Assembly (NCBI GenBank): GCA_016195145.1
Contig: JACQAF010000208.1
Span: 1-5,640, forward strand
Source: Rhodospirillales bacterium
GTDB lineage: Bacteria; Pseudomonadota; Alphaproteobacteria; CACIAM-22H2
DNA: 5,640 nt
Reading direction: 5' to 3'
The position numbers and the translations under genes are program-made. Position 1 is the stretch's first letter, and every line of letters begins with the position of its first letter. The notes under the pieces are model-generated. The model was not told the origin of the DNA. It made no database searches and was given only the letters and a program-made list of their open reading frames with translations. Below, in pieces: positions 1-5,640 of this stretch.

Positions 1-1
1 C

Positions 2-880
2 GGCGATCACGCGCTGGTCGTTGACTCGATCTATGGTCCGACCCGCCGGGTCTGCGACACGCTGCTTGCCCGTTTCGGCGTCGAGGTCACGTATTACGAC
101 CCGGCCGTCGGAGCGGGAATCGCCGCGCTCATCCGCCCGAACACGCGTCTCGTCTTTCTCGAAACGCCCGGATCGCTGAGCTTCGAAATGCAGGATGTGC
201 CCGCCATCGCCGCCGCCGCCCGAAAGGCCGGAGCGATCACGGTGATCGACAATACCTGGGCGACGCCCCTCTACTTCAGGCCGCTGGCGCACGGCGTCGA
301 CGTGTCGCTGGTCGCGGCGACCAAATATATCGGCGGCCATGCCGACCTGATGATGGGCATCCTCACGGCAACCGAAGCCGCGTTTCCGAAGCTGCGGCAG
401 GCGGCCGACGATCTCGGCGGTTGCGCCGGGCCGGACGATTGCTTTCTCGCCCTGCGCGGCCTGCGGACACTCGGCGTGCGCCTCGCCCGGCATTTCGAGA
501 CAGGGTTGATTCTCGCCCGCTGGTTTCAGCGCCGGCCCGAGGTTGCCCGGGTTCTCCATCCCGCCCTGCCGGGCGATCCCGGTCACGATTTATGGCGGCG
601 CGACTTCACCGGCGCTTCGGGCCTGTTCGGGATCGAGCTCAAGCCGGTTCCGCGCCGCGCCCTCGCCGCCATGCTCGACGGCATGAAGCTGTTCGGCATG
701 GGCTATAGCTGGGGCGGCTACGAAAGCCTTCTCATCCCGACCGACCCCCGGCCGCTGCGCACGGCGCGGCCGTGGGCAGCGACGGGGCAGTTGCTGCGCG
801 TTCACGCCGGCCTCGAAAGCCCCGACGACCTGATCGCCGATCTCGACGCCGGGTTCAATCGCCTCAAGGCGGCTGCATGA
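2..880 (+). CDS. metC: Cystathionine beta-lyase (5' end outside window)
   Basis: PLP-dependent enzyme that cleaves cystathionine to homocysteine, pyruvate and ammonia, the penultimate step of methionine synthesis in the cytoplasm. The frame is open from base 2, so the gene enters from the left; 292 residues are visible and about 100 N-terminal residues are missing compared with E. coli MetC (395 aa). Visible landmarks, numbered from base 2: the cofactor-stacking IYGPTR segment (10-15), the PLP-ring aspartate in VIDNTW (D83), the Schiff-base lysine in ATKYIGGH (K108), the YSWGGYES block (W237) and the carboxylate-binding arginine in LLRVHAGLE (R266). The tryptophan in SWGGYES is typical of beta-lyases; cystathionine gamma-synthases and gamma-lyases usually have SLGG there. 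An internal ATG at 188 lies inside the conserved fold and is not the true start. The stop is 1 nt before hisI. Family assignment is firm; substrate preference is inferred from motifs. Confidence 0.93.
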   Translation, partial: GDHALVVDSIYGPTRRVCDTLLARFGVEVTYYDPAVGAGIAALIRPNTRLVFLETPGSLSFEMQDVPAIAAAARKAGAITVIDNTWATPLYFRPLAHGVDVSLVAATKYIGGHADLMMGILTATEAAFPKLRQAADDLGGCAGPDDCFLALRGLRTLGVRLARHFETGLILARWFQRRPEVARVLHPALPGDPGHDLWRRDFTGASGLFGIELKPVPRRALAAMLDGMKLFGMGYSWGGYESLLIPTDPRPLRTARPWAATGQLLRVHAGLESPDDLIADLDAGFNRLKAAA

Positions 881-881
881 C

Positions 882-1304
882 ATGACAGGCGATGCGACGA
901 AAAAACCGGCCGCCCCCGCGCTCGCCGAGTTGCTGGCCTCGATCGCCTTCGATCGCGACGGCCTGGTGCCGGCCATCGCCCAGCAACACGATACCGGCGA
1001 GGTCCTGATGGTGGCGTGGATGAACCGCGCCGCTATCGAGGAAACGCTACGCACCGGCCAGGTCTGCTACTGGTCGCGCTCGCGCTTGAGCCTGTGGCGC
1101 AAGGGCGAAACCTCCGGCCAGACCCAGCGTCTGGTCGAATTCCGGCTCGATTGCGACGGTGACACGGTTTTGTTGCTGGTCGACCAGAAGGGCGTCGCCT
1201 GCCACACCGGGCGGCGCAATTGCTTTTTCCGCGCGTTGCGTGACGGCCGGCTGGAGACCATCGCTGAGGTCGCGATCGACCCCAAGACGCTTTATGGCGA
1301 GTGA
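882..1304 (+). CDS. hisI: Phosphoribosyl-AMP cyclohydrolase
   Basis: Opens the adenine ring of phosphoribosyl-AMP, the third step of histidine synthesis, in the cytoplasm. The 140-residue protein is the normal size for a free-standing HisI, with no HisE (PR-ATP pyrophosphohydrolase) domain attached; separate hisI and hisE genes are common in alphaproteobacteria. Seen in the sequence: VLMVAWMN (41-48), CYWSRSRLSLWRKGETSG (62-79), the metal-binding aspartates in DCDGD (D90, D92, D94) and the two conserved cysteines in ACHTG (C107) and RNCFF (C114). All expected catalytic and metal ligands are present, so the enzyme should be active. ATG at 882 is 1 nt after the metC stop, with a modest AAGG at 866-869. 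The TGA stop overlaps the modA GTG start by 4 nt, suggesting translational coupling. No other his gene is in view. Confidence 0.96.
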   Translation: MTGDATKKPAAPALAELLASIAFDRDGLVPAIAQQHDTGEVLMVAWMNRAAIEETLRTGQVCYWSRSRLSLWRKGETSGQTQRLVEFRLDCDGDTVLLLVDQKGVACHTGRRNCFFRALRDGRLETIAEVAIDPKTLYGE

Positions 1305-2024
1305 GCGTCCGCGTGTTTCCCTTAAGTCCCCTTGGCGTTTTCCCGCGACGATGGATTGCCGCAATCCTTCTGGCGACGGCTGCGATGACGCCGGCGATGG
1401 CTGCGGGCGACGGGCAGCGCGCGACGGCCCCGCTGGTCGCCGCGGCCGCCGATCTGCAATACGCCCTTGGCGAGATTTCCGGCTTGTTCGCCCGTGAGAC
1501 CGGCCTCAGCGTTCGCATCAGTTTTGGCTCATCGGGGAATTTCGTCCGCCAGATCGCGCAAGGCGCACCGTTCGAGATCTTCCTGTCAGCCGACGAAACC
1601 TATGTCGAGGCCTTGGCGAAACGCGGCCAGACCGCCGATAACGGCCGGCTTTACGCCATCGGGCGGCTAGTCGTCTTCGCCTCGAAGGGATCGCCGCTGA
1701 TTCCCGATCCGGCCCTCGACGATCTTGCTGCCGCCCTCGGCGACGGCCGCCTGCGGCACCTTGCCATCGCCAATCCCGAACACGCGCCCTATGGCCGCGC
1801 GGCGCGTGAGGTCTTACGCCATCGCGGGCTGTGGGAAACGTTGCAGGGTCGCCTGGCGCCTACCCGAGGCGTGGCACACCCCCTTGCGCCAGCGCATGGT
1901 CTTGCTCAAGGATGCTTCGACGACGGCCCGGCAATTCTACGACTTCATGCGGCAGCCGGCGGCGCGCGCGATCATGGAACGCTACGGTTTCGTTTTGCCC
2001 ACCGCCGCAGCTGGGGAAGGTTAG
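1301..2024 (+). pseudogene. modA: Molybdate ABC transporter binding protein, internally deleted and frameshifted
   Basis: ModA is the periplasmic protein that captures molybdate and delivers it to ModBC. The start is GTG 1301, overlapping the hisI stop. Residues 1-34 look like a Sec signal peptide: RRW, a hydrophobic run, then AMA before AG as cleavage site. Domain I follows with ISFGSSGNFVRQIAQGAP (73-90, oxyanion serine region) and FLSAD (94-98), then AIANPEHAPYGRAAREVLR (155-173). At about 1850-1861 the ModA reading moves to another frame: WRLPEAWHTPLRQRMVLL then the typical C-terminus ARQFYDFMR and RYGFVLP, ending at TAG 2022. Compared from memory with E. coli ModA, about 37-41 residues are absent at the junction, including the segment with the ligand residues Val152 and Tyr170 (E. 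coli numbering). About 241 codons remain including the signal. I infer a non-functional gene unless this is an assembly fault. Confidence 0.85.
2013..2020 (+). promoter_or_regulatory. Ribosome binding site of modB
   Basis: The purine run GGGGAAGG ends 9 nt before ATG 2030. It decides the modB start and argues that ModB is translated as its own protein, although the broken modA frame runs into modB without a stop codon. Confidence 0.7.
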
Positions 2025-2029
2025 GCGTC

Positions 2030-2698
2030 ATGGAATGGGATGCCTTTTCGCTGTCCCTGCGCCTCGCCTTCTGGACCTGCCTTGTCCTGTTGCCATTGGC
2101 CGTACTGGCCGGCCGCGCGCTCGCCTGGCGGCGCTTCGCCGGCAAGGGCTTCGTCGAAGCCTTCGTCGCCCTGCCGCTCGTCCTGCCGCCGACCGTGCTC
2201 GGCTATTACCTGCTCACCGCCTTCGGCGCGCAATCGCCGCTCGGCCGCGCTTTCGCCACGGCGTTCGGCGGCAATCTCGTCTTCACCTTCGAGGGGCTCC
2301 TGCTCGCCTCGGTGATCTTCAACATCCCCTTCGCCGTGCAACCCCTCCAGCGCGCCTTCGCCGCGATCCCGCCCGACATGCGCGAGGCGGCGTGGTGCAG
2401 CGGCATGTCGCGCTGGGCGACATTCTGGCGGGTCGAACTGCCGCTCGCCTGGCCGGGCCTCGTTTCCGCCTTCGCGCTTACCTTTGCCCACACGCTCGGC
2501 GAATTCGGCGTCGTACTGATGGTCGGCGGCAACATCCCCGGCGAAACCCGCACCATCGCCATCGCCATTTACGACCGTGTCCAGGCGTTCGACGACGGTG
2601 GCGCCGCCATCATGTCCGCCTTGCTGCTGGTCCTGTCGTTCATCGCCATTGGGCTCGTCTACATCCTCGCCAACCGCGACAGGCGCGGCCATGCCTGA
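2030..2698 (+). CDS. modB: Molybdate ABC transporter permease
   Basis: Inner-membrane channel subunit of the ModABC molybdate importer; two copies pair with two ModC ATPases. The 222 residues match the usual ModB length. Five hydrophobic segments are visible, at about 10-31, 41-64, 88-103, 143-166 and 192-213. The EAA loop that docks into the ATPase is present as REAAWCSGM to ELPLAWPG (118-143), with E119, A120, A121, G125 and P138 in the expected spacing. Other conserved stretches are LPLVLPPTVLGYY (48-60) and AHTLGEFGVVLMVGGNIPGET (153-173), the latter highly typical of ModB. ATG 2030 is supported by a strong ribosome binding site and lies 5 nt after the modA remnant's stop. The 3' end overlaps modC by 8 nt. 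The gene is intact even though modA before it is damaged. CysT/CysW-type sulfate permeases are related, but the neighbours and the GEFG-MVGGNIPGET block favour molybdate. Confidence 0.93.
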   Translation: MEWDAFSLSLRLAFWTCLVLLPLAVLAGRALAWRRFAGKGFVEAFVALPLVLPPTVLGYYLLTAFGAQSPLGRAFATAFGGNLVFTFEGLLLASVIFNIPFAVQPLQRAFAAIPPDMREAAWCSGMSRWATFWRVELPLAWPGLVSAFALTFAHTLGEFGVVLMVGGNIPGETRTIAIAIYDRVQAFDDGGAAIMSALLLVLSFIAIGLVYILANRDRRGHA

Positions 2699-3827
2699 GC
2701 CATCGAGCGGCCTCGCCGTGCGCGTCCGCCAGGACGCGCCGATCCCCATCGACGCGACGCTTGCCTGCGCGCCCGGCGAGCTTCTCGCCCTCGCCGGTCC
2801 CTCGGGCAGCGGCAAGACGACGATCCTGCGCATCATTGCCGGGCTTTACCGGCCGACCGAGGGCGAAATCGCCTGCAACGGCGAGACCTGGCTCGACACC
2901 CGGCGAAGCATCGACGCTCCGCCGCAACGCCGGCGGGTGGGGCTTGTGTTCCAGGACTATGCCCTGTTCCCGCACATGTCGGCGCTCGGCAATGTCGCGG
3001 CCGCGCTCGGCCATCTGCCGCGTGGCGCGCGCGCGACGCGCGCGCAGGAGCTGCTCGATGTCGTCCATCTCGCCGGGCTTGAACATCGCCGCCCGGCGCA
3101 GATGTCCGGCGGCCAGCGCCAGCGCGTGGCGCTGGCCCGGGCGCTGGCCCGCGAGCCCGCGGTTCTTCTGCTCGATGAGCCGTTCTCGGCCGTCGACCAG
3201 GTGACGCGGCGCAAGCTGCGCAGCGAGCTCGCCATCCTGCGCCGGCGGTTTAGCATTCCGATCGTTCTGGTCACCCACGACCTCGAGGAAGCGGCGGCGC
3301 TCGCCGACCAGATGGTCGTTCTCCATCGCGGCCGCACGCTTCAGGCGGGTTCGCCGCACGAGATCACCACCCGCCCCGGCAGCGCCCTGGTCGCGCGGCT
3401 GATGGACAACGGCAATGTCTTCGAGGGCGAGGCGATCGAGCACCGGCCGGCGACGGGTCAGACGCTGATCCGCGCCTTCGGACGCACGATCGAGGCGCGG
3501 CACGCGCCGCAATTCGCACCGGGCGAGCGTATCTGCTGGGCGATCCCCTCGTCTCACGTCGTCCTTCATCGGCGCGACCGGCCGTCGCGCGGCGAGCACG
3601 AAAACCCGGTTTCCGGCATCGTCGACGAAATGATCGCCCTCGGCGAGAACGCCAGCATCGTCATGCGAATCGACGGCGGCGAGAATTTTCGCCTGACCTT
3701 CGGCGTGCCGACGCATACCGCCCGGCGCAACGGCGTCACCCCGGGCGCGCCGGTCGTCGTCTCGCTGCTTAGCGAGGGCATTCACCTGATCCCGTGGGAA
3801 CGGCTGTCTCCCGACCGCCTGCCTTAG
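2691..3827 (+). CDS. modC: Molybdate ABC transporter ATP-binding protein
   Basis: Cytoplasmic ATPase that powers molybdate import through ModB. In the 378 residues, all nucleotide-binding motifs are present: Walker A GPSGSGKTT (36-44), Q-loop VFQDYALFPH (86-95), signature MSGGQRQRVALARAL (138-152), Walker B VLLLDEP (158-164) and the switch histidine in LVTHD (H196). After a linker, residues about 305-368 form a molybdate-binding TOBE/Mop-like domain (NPVSGIVDEMIALGENASIVMRI and so on), the part that in ModC senses cytoplasmic molybdate. ATG 2691 overlaps the end of modB by 8 nt and leaves the normal short beta-strand lead before Walker A. The upstream open extension to 2577 lies over modB and is not coding. 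The gene ends 13 nt from the stop of the convergent gene at 3841. No missing residue was seen, so the damage in this transporter is confined to modA. Confidence 0.94.
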   Translation: MPEPSSGLAVRVRQDAPIPIDATLACAPGELLALAGPSGSGKTTILRIIAGLYRPTEGEIACNGETWLDTRRSIDAPPQRRRVGLVFQDYALFPHMSALGNVAAALGHLPRGARATRAQELLDVVHLAGLEHRRPAQMSGGQRQRVALARALAREPAVLLLDEPFSAVDQVTRRKLRSELAILRRRFSIPIVLVTHDLEEAAALADQMVVLHRGRTLQAGSPHEITTRPGSALVARLMDNGNVFEGEAIEHRPATGQTLIRAFGRTIEARHAPQFAPGERICWAIPSSHVVLHRRDRPSRGEHENPVSGIVDEMIALGENASIVMRIDGGENFRLTFGVPTHTARRNGVTPGAPVVVSLLSEGIHLIPWERLSPDRLP

Positions 3828-3840
3828 GCCGGCGCGCGGA

Positions 3841-4341
3841 TCATCTCGCAACCAGCTTGTCGATTTCTTCCTGGCTCATCGTGCCGACCGAGCCATGAAT
3901 GATTCCCGACGCAAACTCAAGATAGCGCTGGAGGGACTGCGCCGCGTCCTGCGACTTGAGGCGGACGGCGTCCGCATCGCCGGCAGCGATGGTCTGGCTG
4001 ATCTGTTCGATCGAACTCAGGACCAACTCGTTCATCCGCGTGATCGTATGTTCGAAGCCTTGGCGAACCGGCGGTTGCACACGCTCGTAGGCGGCGATCG
4101 CCAGCTCCTTGTCGGAAAAACTGCTGTCGCGGAAATGATCCTGATAGTTTTTCGGCGCCCAGGCGCGGCAATCGTCGAGGATTTCGGGCATGTCGGGTAT
4201 CATGCCGAGCAGCATGATGATTTCGTTAAAGTGATTGAGATAGTCGGTGGCGAGAAGGGTGACCGAGGAAATATTCGTCCCCTTCACCCGCTCCTGCCAG
4301 TGCGCGAACGAATTCGTATCGCCAGGGGAAGTCTCGCTCAT
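3841..4341 (-). CDS. Hypothetical protein, mostly helical, family not recognised
   Basis: I do not recognise this 166-residue protein. It has no signal peptide and no long hydrophobic segment, so it should be cytoplasmic and soluble. The sequence looks largely alpha-helical: SVTLLATDYLNHFNEIIMLL near residues 27-46, then a proline-rich turn (GMIPDMPEI), a WAPKNYQDHF stretch (about 61-70) and two long amphipathic helices toward the C-terminus. I chose ATG at 4341, which has GAGG and GGGG purine tracts upstream and begins MSETSP. An in-frame ATG at 4416 would add 25 residues, but it has no ribosome binding site and would leave only 20 nt to the divergent gene. GC is 48-62 % in two 60-nt stretches sampled, lower than in the mod genes. 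The opposite strand is open over much of this stretch, but its translation reads like an antisense shadow. It converges on modC with 13 nt between stops and diverges from the 73-residue gene. Confidence 0.7.
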   Translation of the reverse strand: MSETSPGDTNSFAHWQERVKGTNISSVTLLATDYLNHFNEIIMLLGMIPDMPEILDDCRAWAPKNYQDHFRDSSFSDKELAIAAYERVQPPVRQGFEHTITRMNELVLSSIEQISQTIAAGDADAVRLKSQDAAQSLQRYLEFASGIIHGSVGTMSQEEIDKLVAR

Positions 4342-4422
4342 GATCGCCCCGACCTCGTCTTGACTACCTACCACCATTACGATCTTGCCGCAGCCGGTCA
4401 TCCGTATCACAATCATCCGATC

Positions 4423-4428
4423 AAGGAG
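4423..4428 (+). promoter_or_regulatory. Ribosome binding site of the 73-residue gene
   Basis: AAGGAG, close to the ideal Shine-Dalgarno sequence, ends 8 nt before ATG 4437. A second purine tract, GGGAG (4432-4436), sits 9 nt before an in-frame ATG at 4446, so either start is possible. Confidence 0.7.
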
Positions 4429-4436
4429 ACTGGGAG

Positions 4437-4658
4437 ATGTCGCCCATGAACAAAGTTGCCGCGATCTCGTTCAATGATAACAGAAGCATCAGCATGGATG
4501 TAGAGGCCGTATCGGCTATTGAAATGGGACCACCACTAAAGATAGAGGAAGATAAGTGGTTCTGCGAAATGATCATTCGCAGCGATAACGGCACGGTCTC
4601 TTTACAGCTATTGGCCGATAATCCTGAAAAATTCAGGCTGCCGCCGCAAAAGGAATAA
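4437..4658 (+). CDS. Small hypothetical protein, family not recognised
   Basis: A 73-residue protein I cannot assign. It has no signal peptide or membrane segment. The sequence alternates hydrophobic and polar residues (KWFCEMIIRSDNGTVSLQLL, about 40-59), which suggests a small beta-rich fold, with one cysteine (C43) and a short charged, proline-containing tail. The start at 4437 is supported by an excellent AAGGAG 8 nt upstream; 4446 would give 70 residues. GC over 4441-4620 is about 47 % by hand count, far below the 65-77 % of the transporter genes, which fits foreign origin or relaxed composition. It is divergent from the unknown gene at 3841-4341, so the two may share a control region (4342-4436). 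No clear sigma-70 promoter with proper spacing was found there: TTGACT at 4360-4365 and TACGAT at 4378-4383 are only 12 nt apart. The coding call rests on the ribosome binding site and sensible protein composition. Confidence 0.65.
   Translation: MSPMNKVAAISFNDNRSISMDVEAVSAIEMGPPLKIEEDKWFCEMIIRSDNGTVSLQLLADNPEKFRLPPQKE
4623..4637. repeat. Short inverted repeat inside the 3' end of the 73-residue gene
   Basis: CCTGAA, a 3-nt AAA loop and TTCAGG form a perfect 6-bp inverted repeat. It lies within the coding sequence, about 20 nt before the stop, and is not followed by a T-run, so it is not a standard terminator. It may be chance in this AT-richer stretch. Confidence 0.3.
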
Positions 4659-4775
4659 TACTGAATTTCCCGGTCGCTTTTTGCCGGCCATCATCTCCGG
4701 CCGCGCCCGTAACCGGACCGCTTCCAGACTTGCGATATCGATTGGCTGATCTCCTTCCTCAAAAGGAGAAGGCCG
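4659..4775. other. Intergenic region between convergent genes
   Basis: This 117-nt gap separates the 3' ends of the 73-residue gene (+) and the small gene after eno (-). It contains two weak inverted repeats: a 5-bp stem around 4683-4703 (overlapping GCCGG/CCGGC and CGGCC/GGCCG pairings) and TCTCCTT/AAGGAGA at 4750-4756 and 4763-4769 with a 6-nt loop. A TTTTT at 4678-4682 precedes the first stem on the + strand and so cannot complete a terminator in either direction. No intrinsic terminator, promoter or RNA gene can be supported. Confidence 0.5.
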
Positions 4776-4976
4776 TCATGTATTGGCCGGCGCCGTGAAT
4801 TCCATCCCGGCCATCCGCCCGACGAACGGCTTCTTTGTGTCGTCGCGGCTCAGCACCAGTTCGGTGGTCGCCGGCCCGGCCTGGACCGCCACGACCAGCC
4901 GCTTCAGCCCGCGGGTTACGACCTTCGCCTCGACCGTCCGGTCGTTGTTGGTGCAGGTGATGCGGACCGTCGTCAT
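4776..4976 (-). CDS. Small hypothetical protein coupled to enolase
   Basis: A 66-residue protein (MTTVRITCTNN at the start, FVGRMAGMEFTAPANT at the end) of unknown function. There is no signal peptide or membrane segment. Alternating residues in VRITC, VEAKVV, KRLVVAVQA and TTELVLSR suggest an all-beta fold with four or five strands; one cysteine (C8) lies in the first strand. The ATG at 4976-4974 overlaps the eno TAA by one base (TAATG on the minus strand), and AAAGG lies 8 nt upstream inside the end of eno (complement of 4985-4989). Both point to translation coupled to enolase and a shared transcript. The frame stays open upstream through eno, but those codons overlap the well-conserved enolase frame and are not coding. 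I have an unverified impression that similar small proteins occur in other alphaproteobacteria. Confidence 0.72.
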   Translation of the reverse strand: MTTVRITCTNNDRTVEAKVVTRGLKRLVVAVQAGPATTELVLSRDDTKKPFVGRMAGMEFTAPANT

Positions 4977-5640
4977 TACCCGCGCCTTTGCCGCAGCGTC
5001 GCGCGCCCGGCATAGCGGCTTTGGTCGCCCAACGCTTCTTCGATGCGGATCAGCTGGTTGTATTTGGCCAGCCGGTCGGAGCGCGACAGCGATCCGGTCT
5101 TGATCTGTCCGCAATTCGTCGCCACCGCCAGATCGGCGATGGTCGCGTCCTCGGTCTCGCCCGAGCGATGCGACATCACGGCCGTATAACCGGCGCGATG
5201 CGCCATCTCGACCGTTTCGAGCGTTTCCGACAGCGTGCCGATCTGGTTGACCTTGACCAGGATCGAATTGGCCACGCCCCTGGCGACGCCATCGGCAAGC
5301 CGCTTCGGGTTGGTGACGAACACGTCGTCGCCGACCAGCTGGATTTTCTTGCCGAGGGCCGCGGTCAGCGCCGCCCAACCCTGCCAGTCGTCCTCGGCCA
5401 TGCCGTCCTCGATCGAGACGATCGGATAGCGTCCGACCAGCCCTTCGTAGAATTTCACCATGCCGGCGGCGTCGAGCGTCTTGCCCTCGCCTTCCATCGC
5501 GTATTTGCCGTTCTTGAAAAACTCCGTCGACGCGGAATCGAGCGCCAGCACGATGTCGTCGCCGGCCTTGTAGCCGGCGGCCTCGATCGCCTTGACGATG
5601 AAGGCGAGGGCCTCGTCGGCGCTCTTGAGATTGGGCGCAA
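4976..5640 (-). CDS. eno: Enolase (phosphopyruvate hydratase), C-terminal half; 5' end outside window
   Basis: Interconverts 2-phosphoglycerate and phosphoenolpyruvate in glycolysis and gluconeogenesis; cytoplasmic, often also part of the RNA degradosome in proteobacteria. About 220 of the usual 425 or so residues are visible, and the N-terminal capping domain lies beyond the right edge. The barrel domain is complete with its active-site residues, numbered from the first whole visible codon: Mg ligands D34 (VLALDSAS), E77 (SIEDGMAEDDW) and D104 (LVGDDVF), catalytic lysine K129 in the enolase signature ILVKVNQIGTLSETLE, the HRSGETED loop (157-164) and K180 in GQIKTGSLSRSDR. No residue is missing, so this should be a working enzyme. 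The frame continues to the edge without a start (APNLKSADEA is the first visible stretch). Its stop overlaps the start of the next small gene by one base. Confidence 0.97.
   Translation of the reverse strand, partial: APNLKSADEALAFIVKAIEAAGYKAGDDIVLALDSASTEFFKNGKYAMEGEGKTLDAAGMVKFYEGLVGRYPIVSIEDGMAEDDWQGWAALTAALGKKIQLVGDDVFVTNPKRLADGVARGVANSILVKVNQIGTLSETLETVEMAHRAGYTAVMSHRSGETEDATIADLAVATNCGQIKTGSLSRSDRLAKYNQLIRIEEALGDQSRYAGRATLRQRRG

Noticed and set aside
2021..2836. Minus-strand open frame of 271 codons antisense to modB
   Set aside because: The Gly, Glu and Arg-rich translation mirrors the hydrophobic codons of ModB; there is no ribosome binding site or motif.
1831..3204. Long plus-strand open frame of 457 codons across modA, modB and modC
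   Set aside because: It overlaps modB and modC in another frame, is very rich in Arg, Pro and Ala, and has no recognisable motif; typical shadow of high-GC coding sequence.
2640..3851. Minus-strand open frame of 403 codons antisense to modC
   Set aside because: modC has all ABC ATPase motifs in the correct order; the antisense translation has low-complexity, Arg- and Ala-rich content and no motif.
4360..4383. Possible sigma-70 promoter TTGACT plus TACGAT for the 73-residue gene
   Set aside because: The spacing is only 12 nt, too short for a working -35/-10 pair.
3895..4449. Plus-strand open frame of 184 codons opposite the unknown gene at 3841-4341
   Set aside because: It has no ribosome binding site at 3895, and its His- and Arg-rich composition is that of an antisense frame; the minus-strand protein has balanced composition and helical patterning. 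Not fully excluded.
4676..4703. Possible intrinsic terminator from TTTTT and the adjacent GCCGG/CCGGC stem
   Set aside because: The T-run precedes the stem on the + strand and would be an A-run after it on the - strand; the stem is only 5 bp.
4977..5378. Upstream extension of the small gene after eno to give a 200-residue protein
   Set aside because: The added codons overlap the strongly conserved enolase frame and translate to Arg- and Gly-rich nonsense; the ATG at 4976 has its own ribosome binding site.

Overview
This is a high-GC window, roughly 65-75 % in most genes, with the codon use and gene packing of a proteobacterial chromosome. The cystathionine beta-lyase type, a hisI that is not fused to hisE, and the general protein character fit an alphaproteobacterium best. 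That assignment is inference, since no rRNA or other phylogenetic marker is present.

Left part (1-3827, + strand) is one tightly packed co-directional run. It holds the 3' two-thirds of metC (cystathionine beta-lyase, methionine synthesis), hisI (phosphoribosyl-AMP cyclohydrolase, histidine synthesis) and a molybdate ABC transporter set modA-modB-modC. Junctions are a 1-nt gap, a 4-nt overlap (GTGA), a 5-nt gap and an 8-nt overlap, so the run probably shares one transcript whose promoter lies left of the window. ModA (periplasmic binding protein) should hand molybdate to the ModB membrane channel, driven by the ModC ATPase. However, modA is broken: about 37-41 codons are missing near 1850-1861 and the reading frame changes there. 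modB and modC look intact.

Middle part (3841-4658) has lower GC (about 47 % in the small gene, 48-62 % in the two stretches sampled in its neighbour). It holds two genes I cannot name, a minus-strand helical protein of about 166 residues and a divergent plus-strand protein of 73 residues with a strong ribosome binding site. The minus-strand gene converges on modC with only 13 nt between the stops. Bases 4659-4775 hold no gene and no convincing terminator.

Right part (4776-5640, - strand) holds the C-terminal half of enolase (eno), cut by the window edge, and an uncharacterised 66-residue protein whose start codon overlaps the eno stop codon (TAATG), suggesting translational coupling.

The points most worth a second look are the disrupted modA with its stop-free bridge into modB, the small gene coupled to enolase, and the lower-GC divergent pair of unknown genes. 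I see no CRISPR array, tRNA, rRNA, insertion sequence or defence system.
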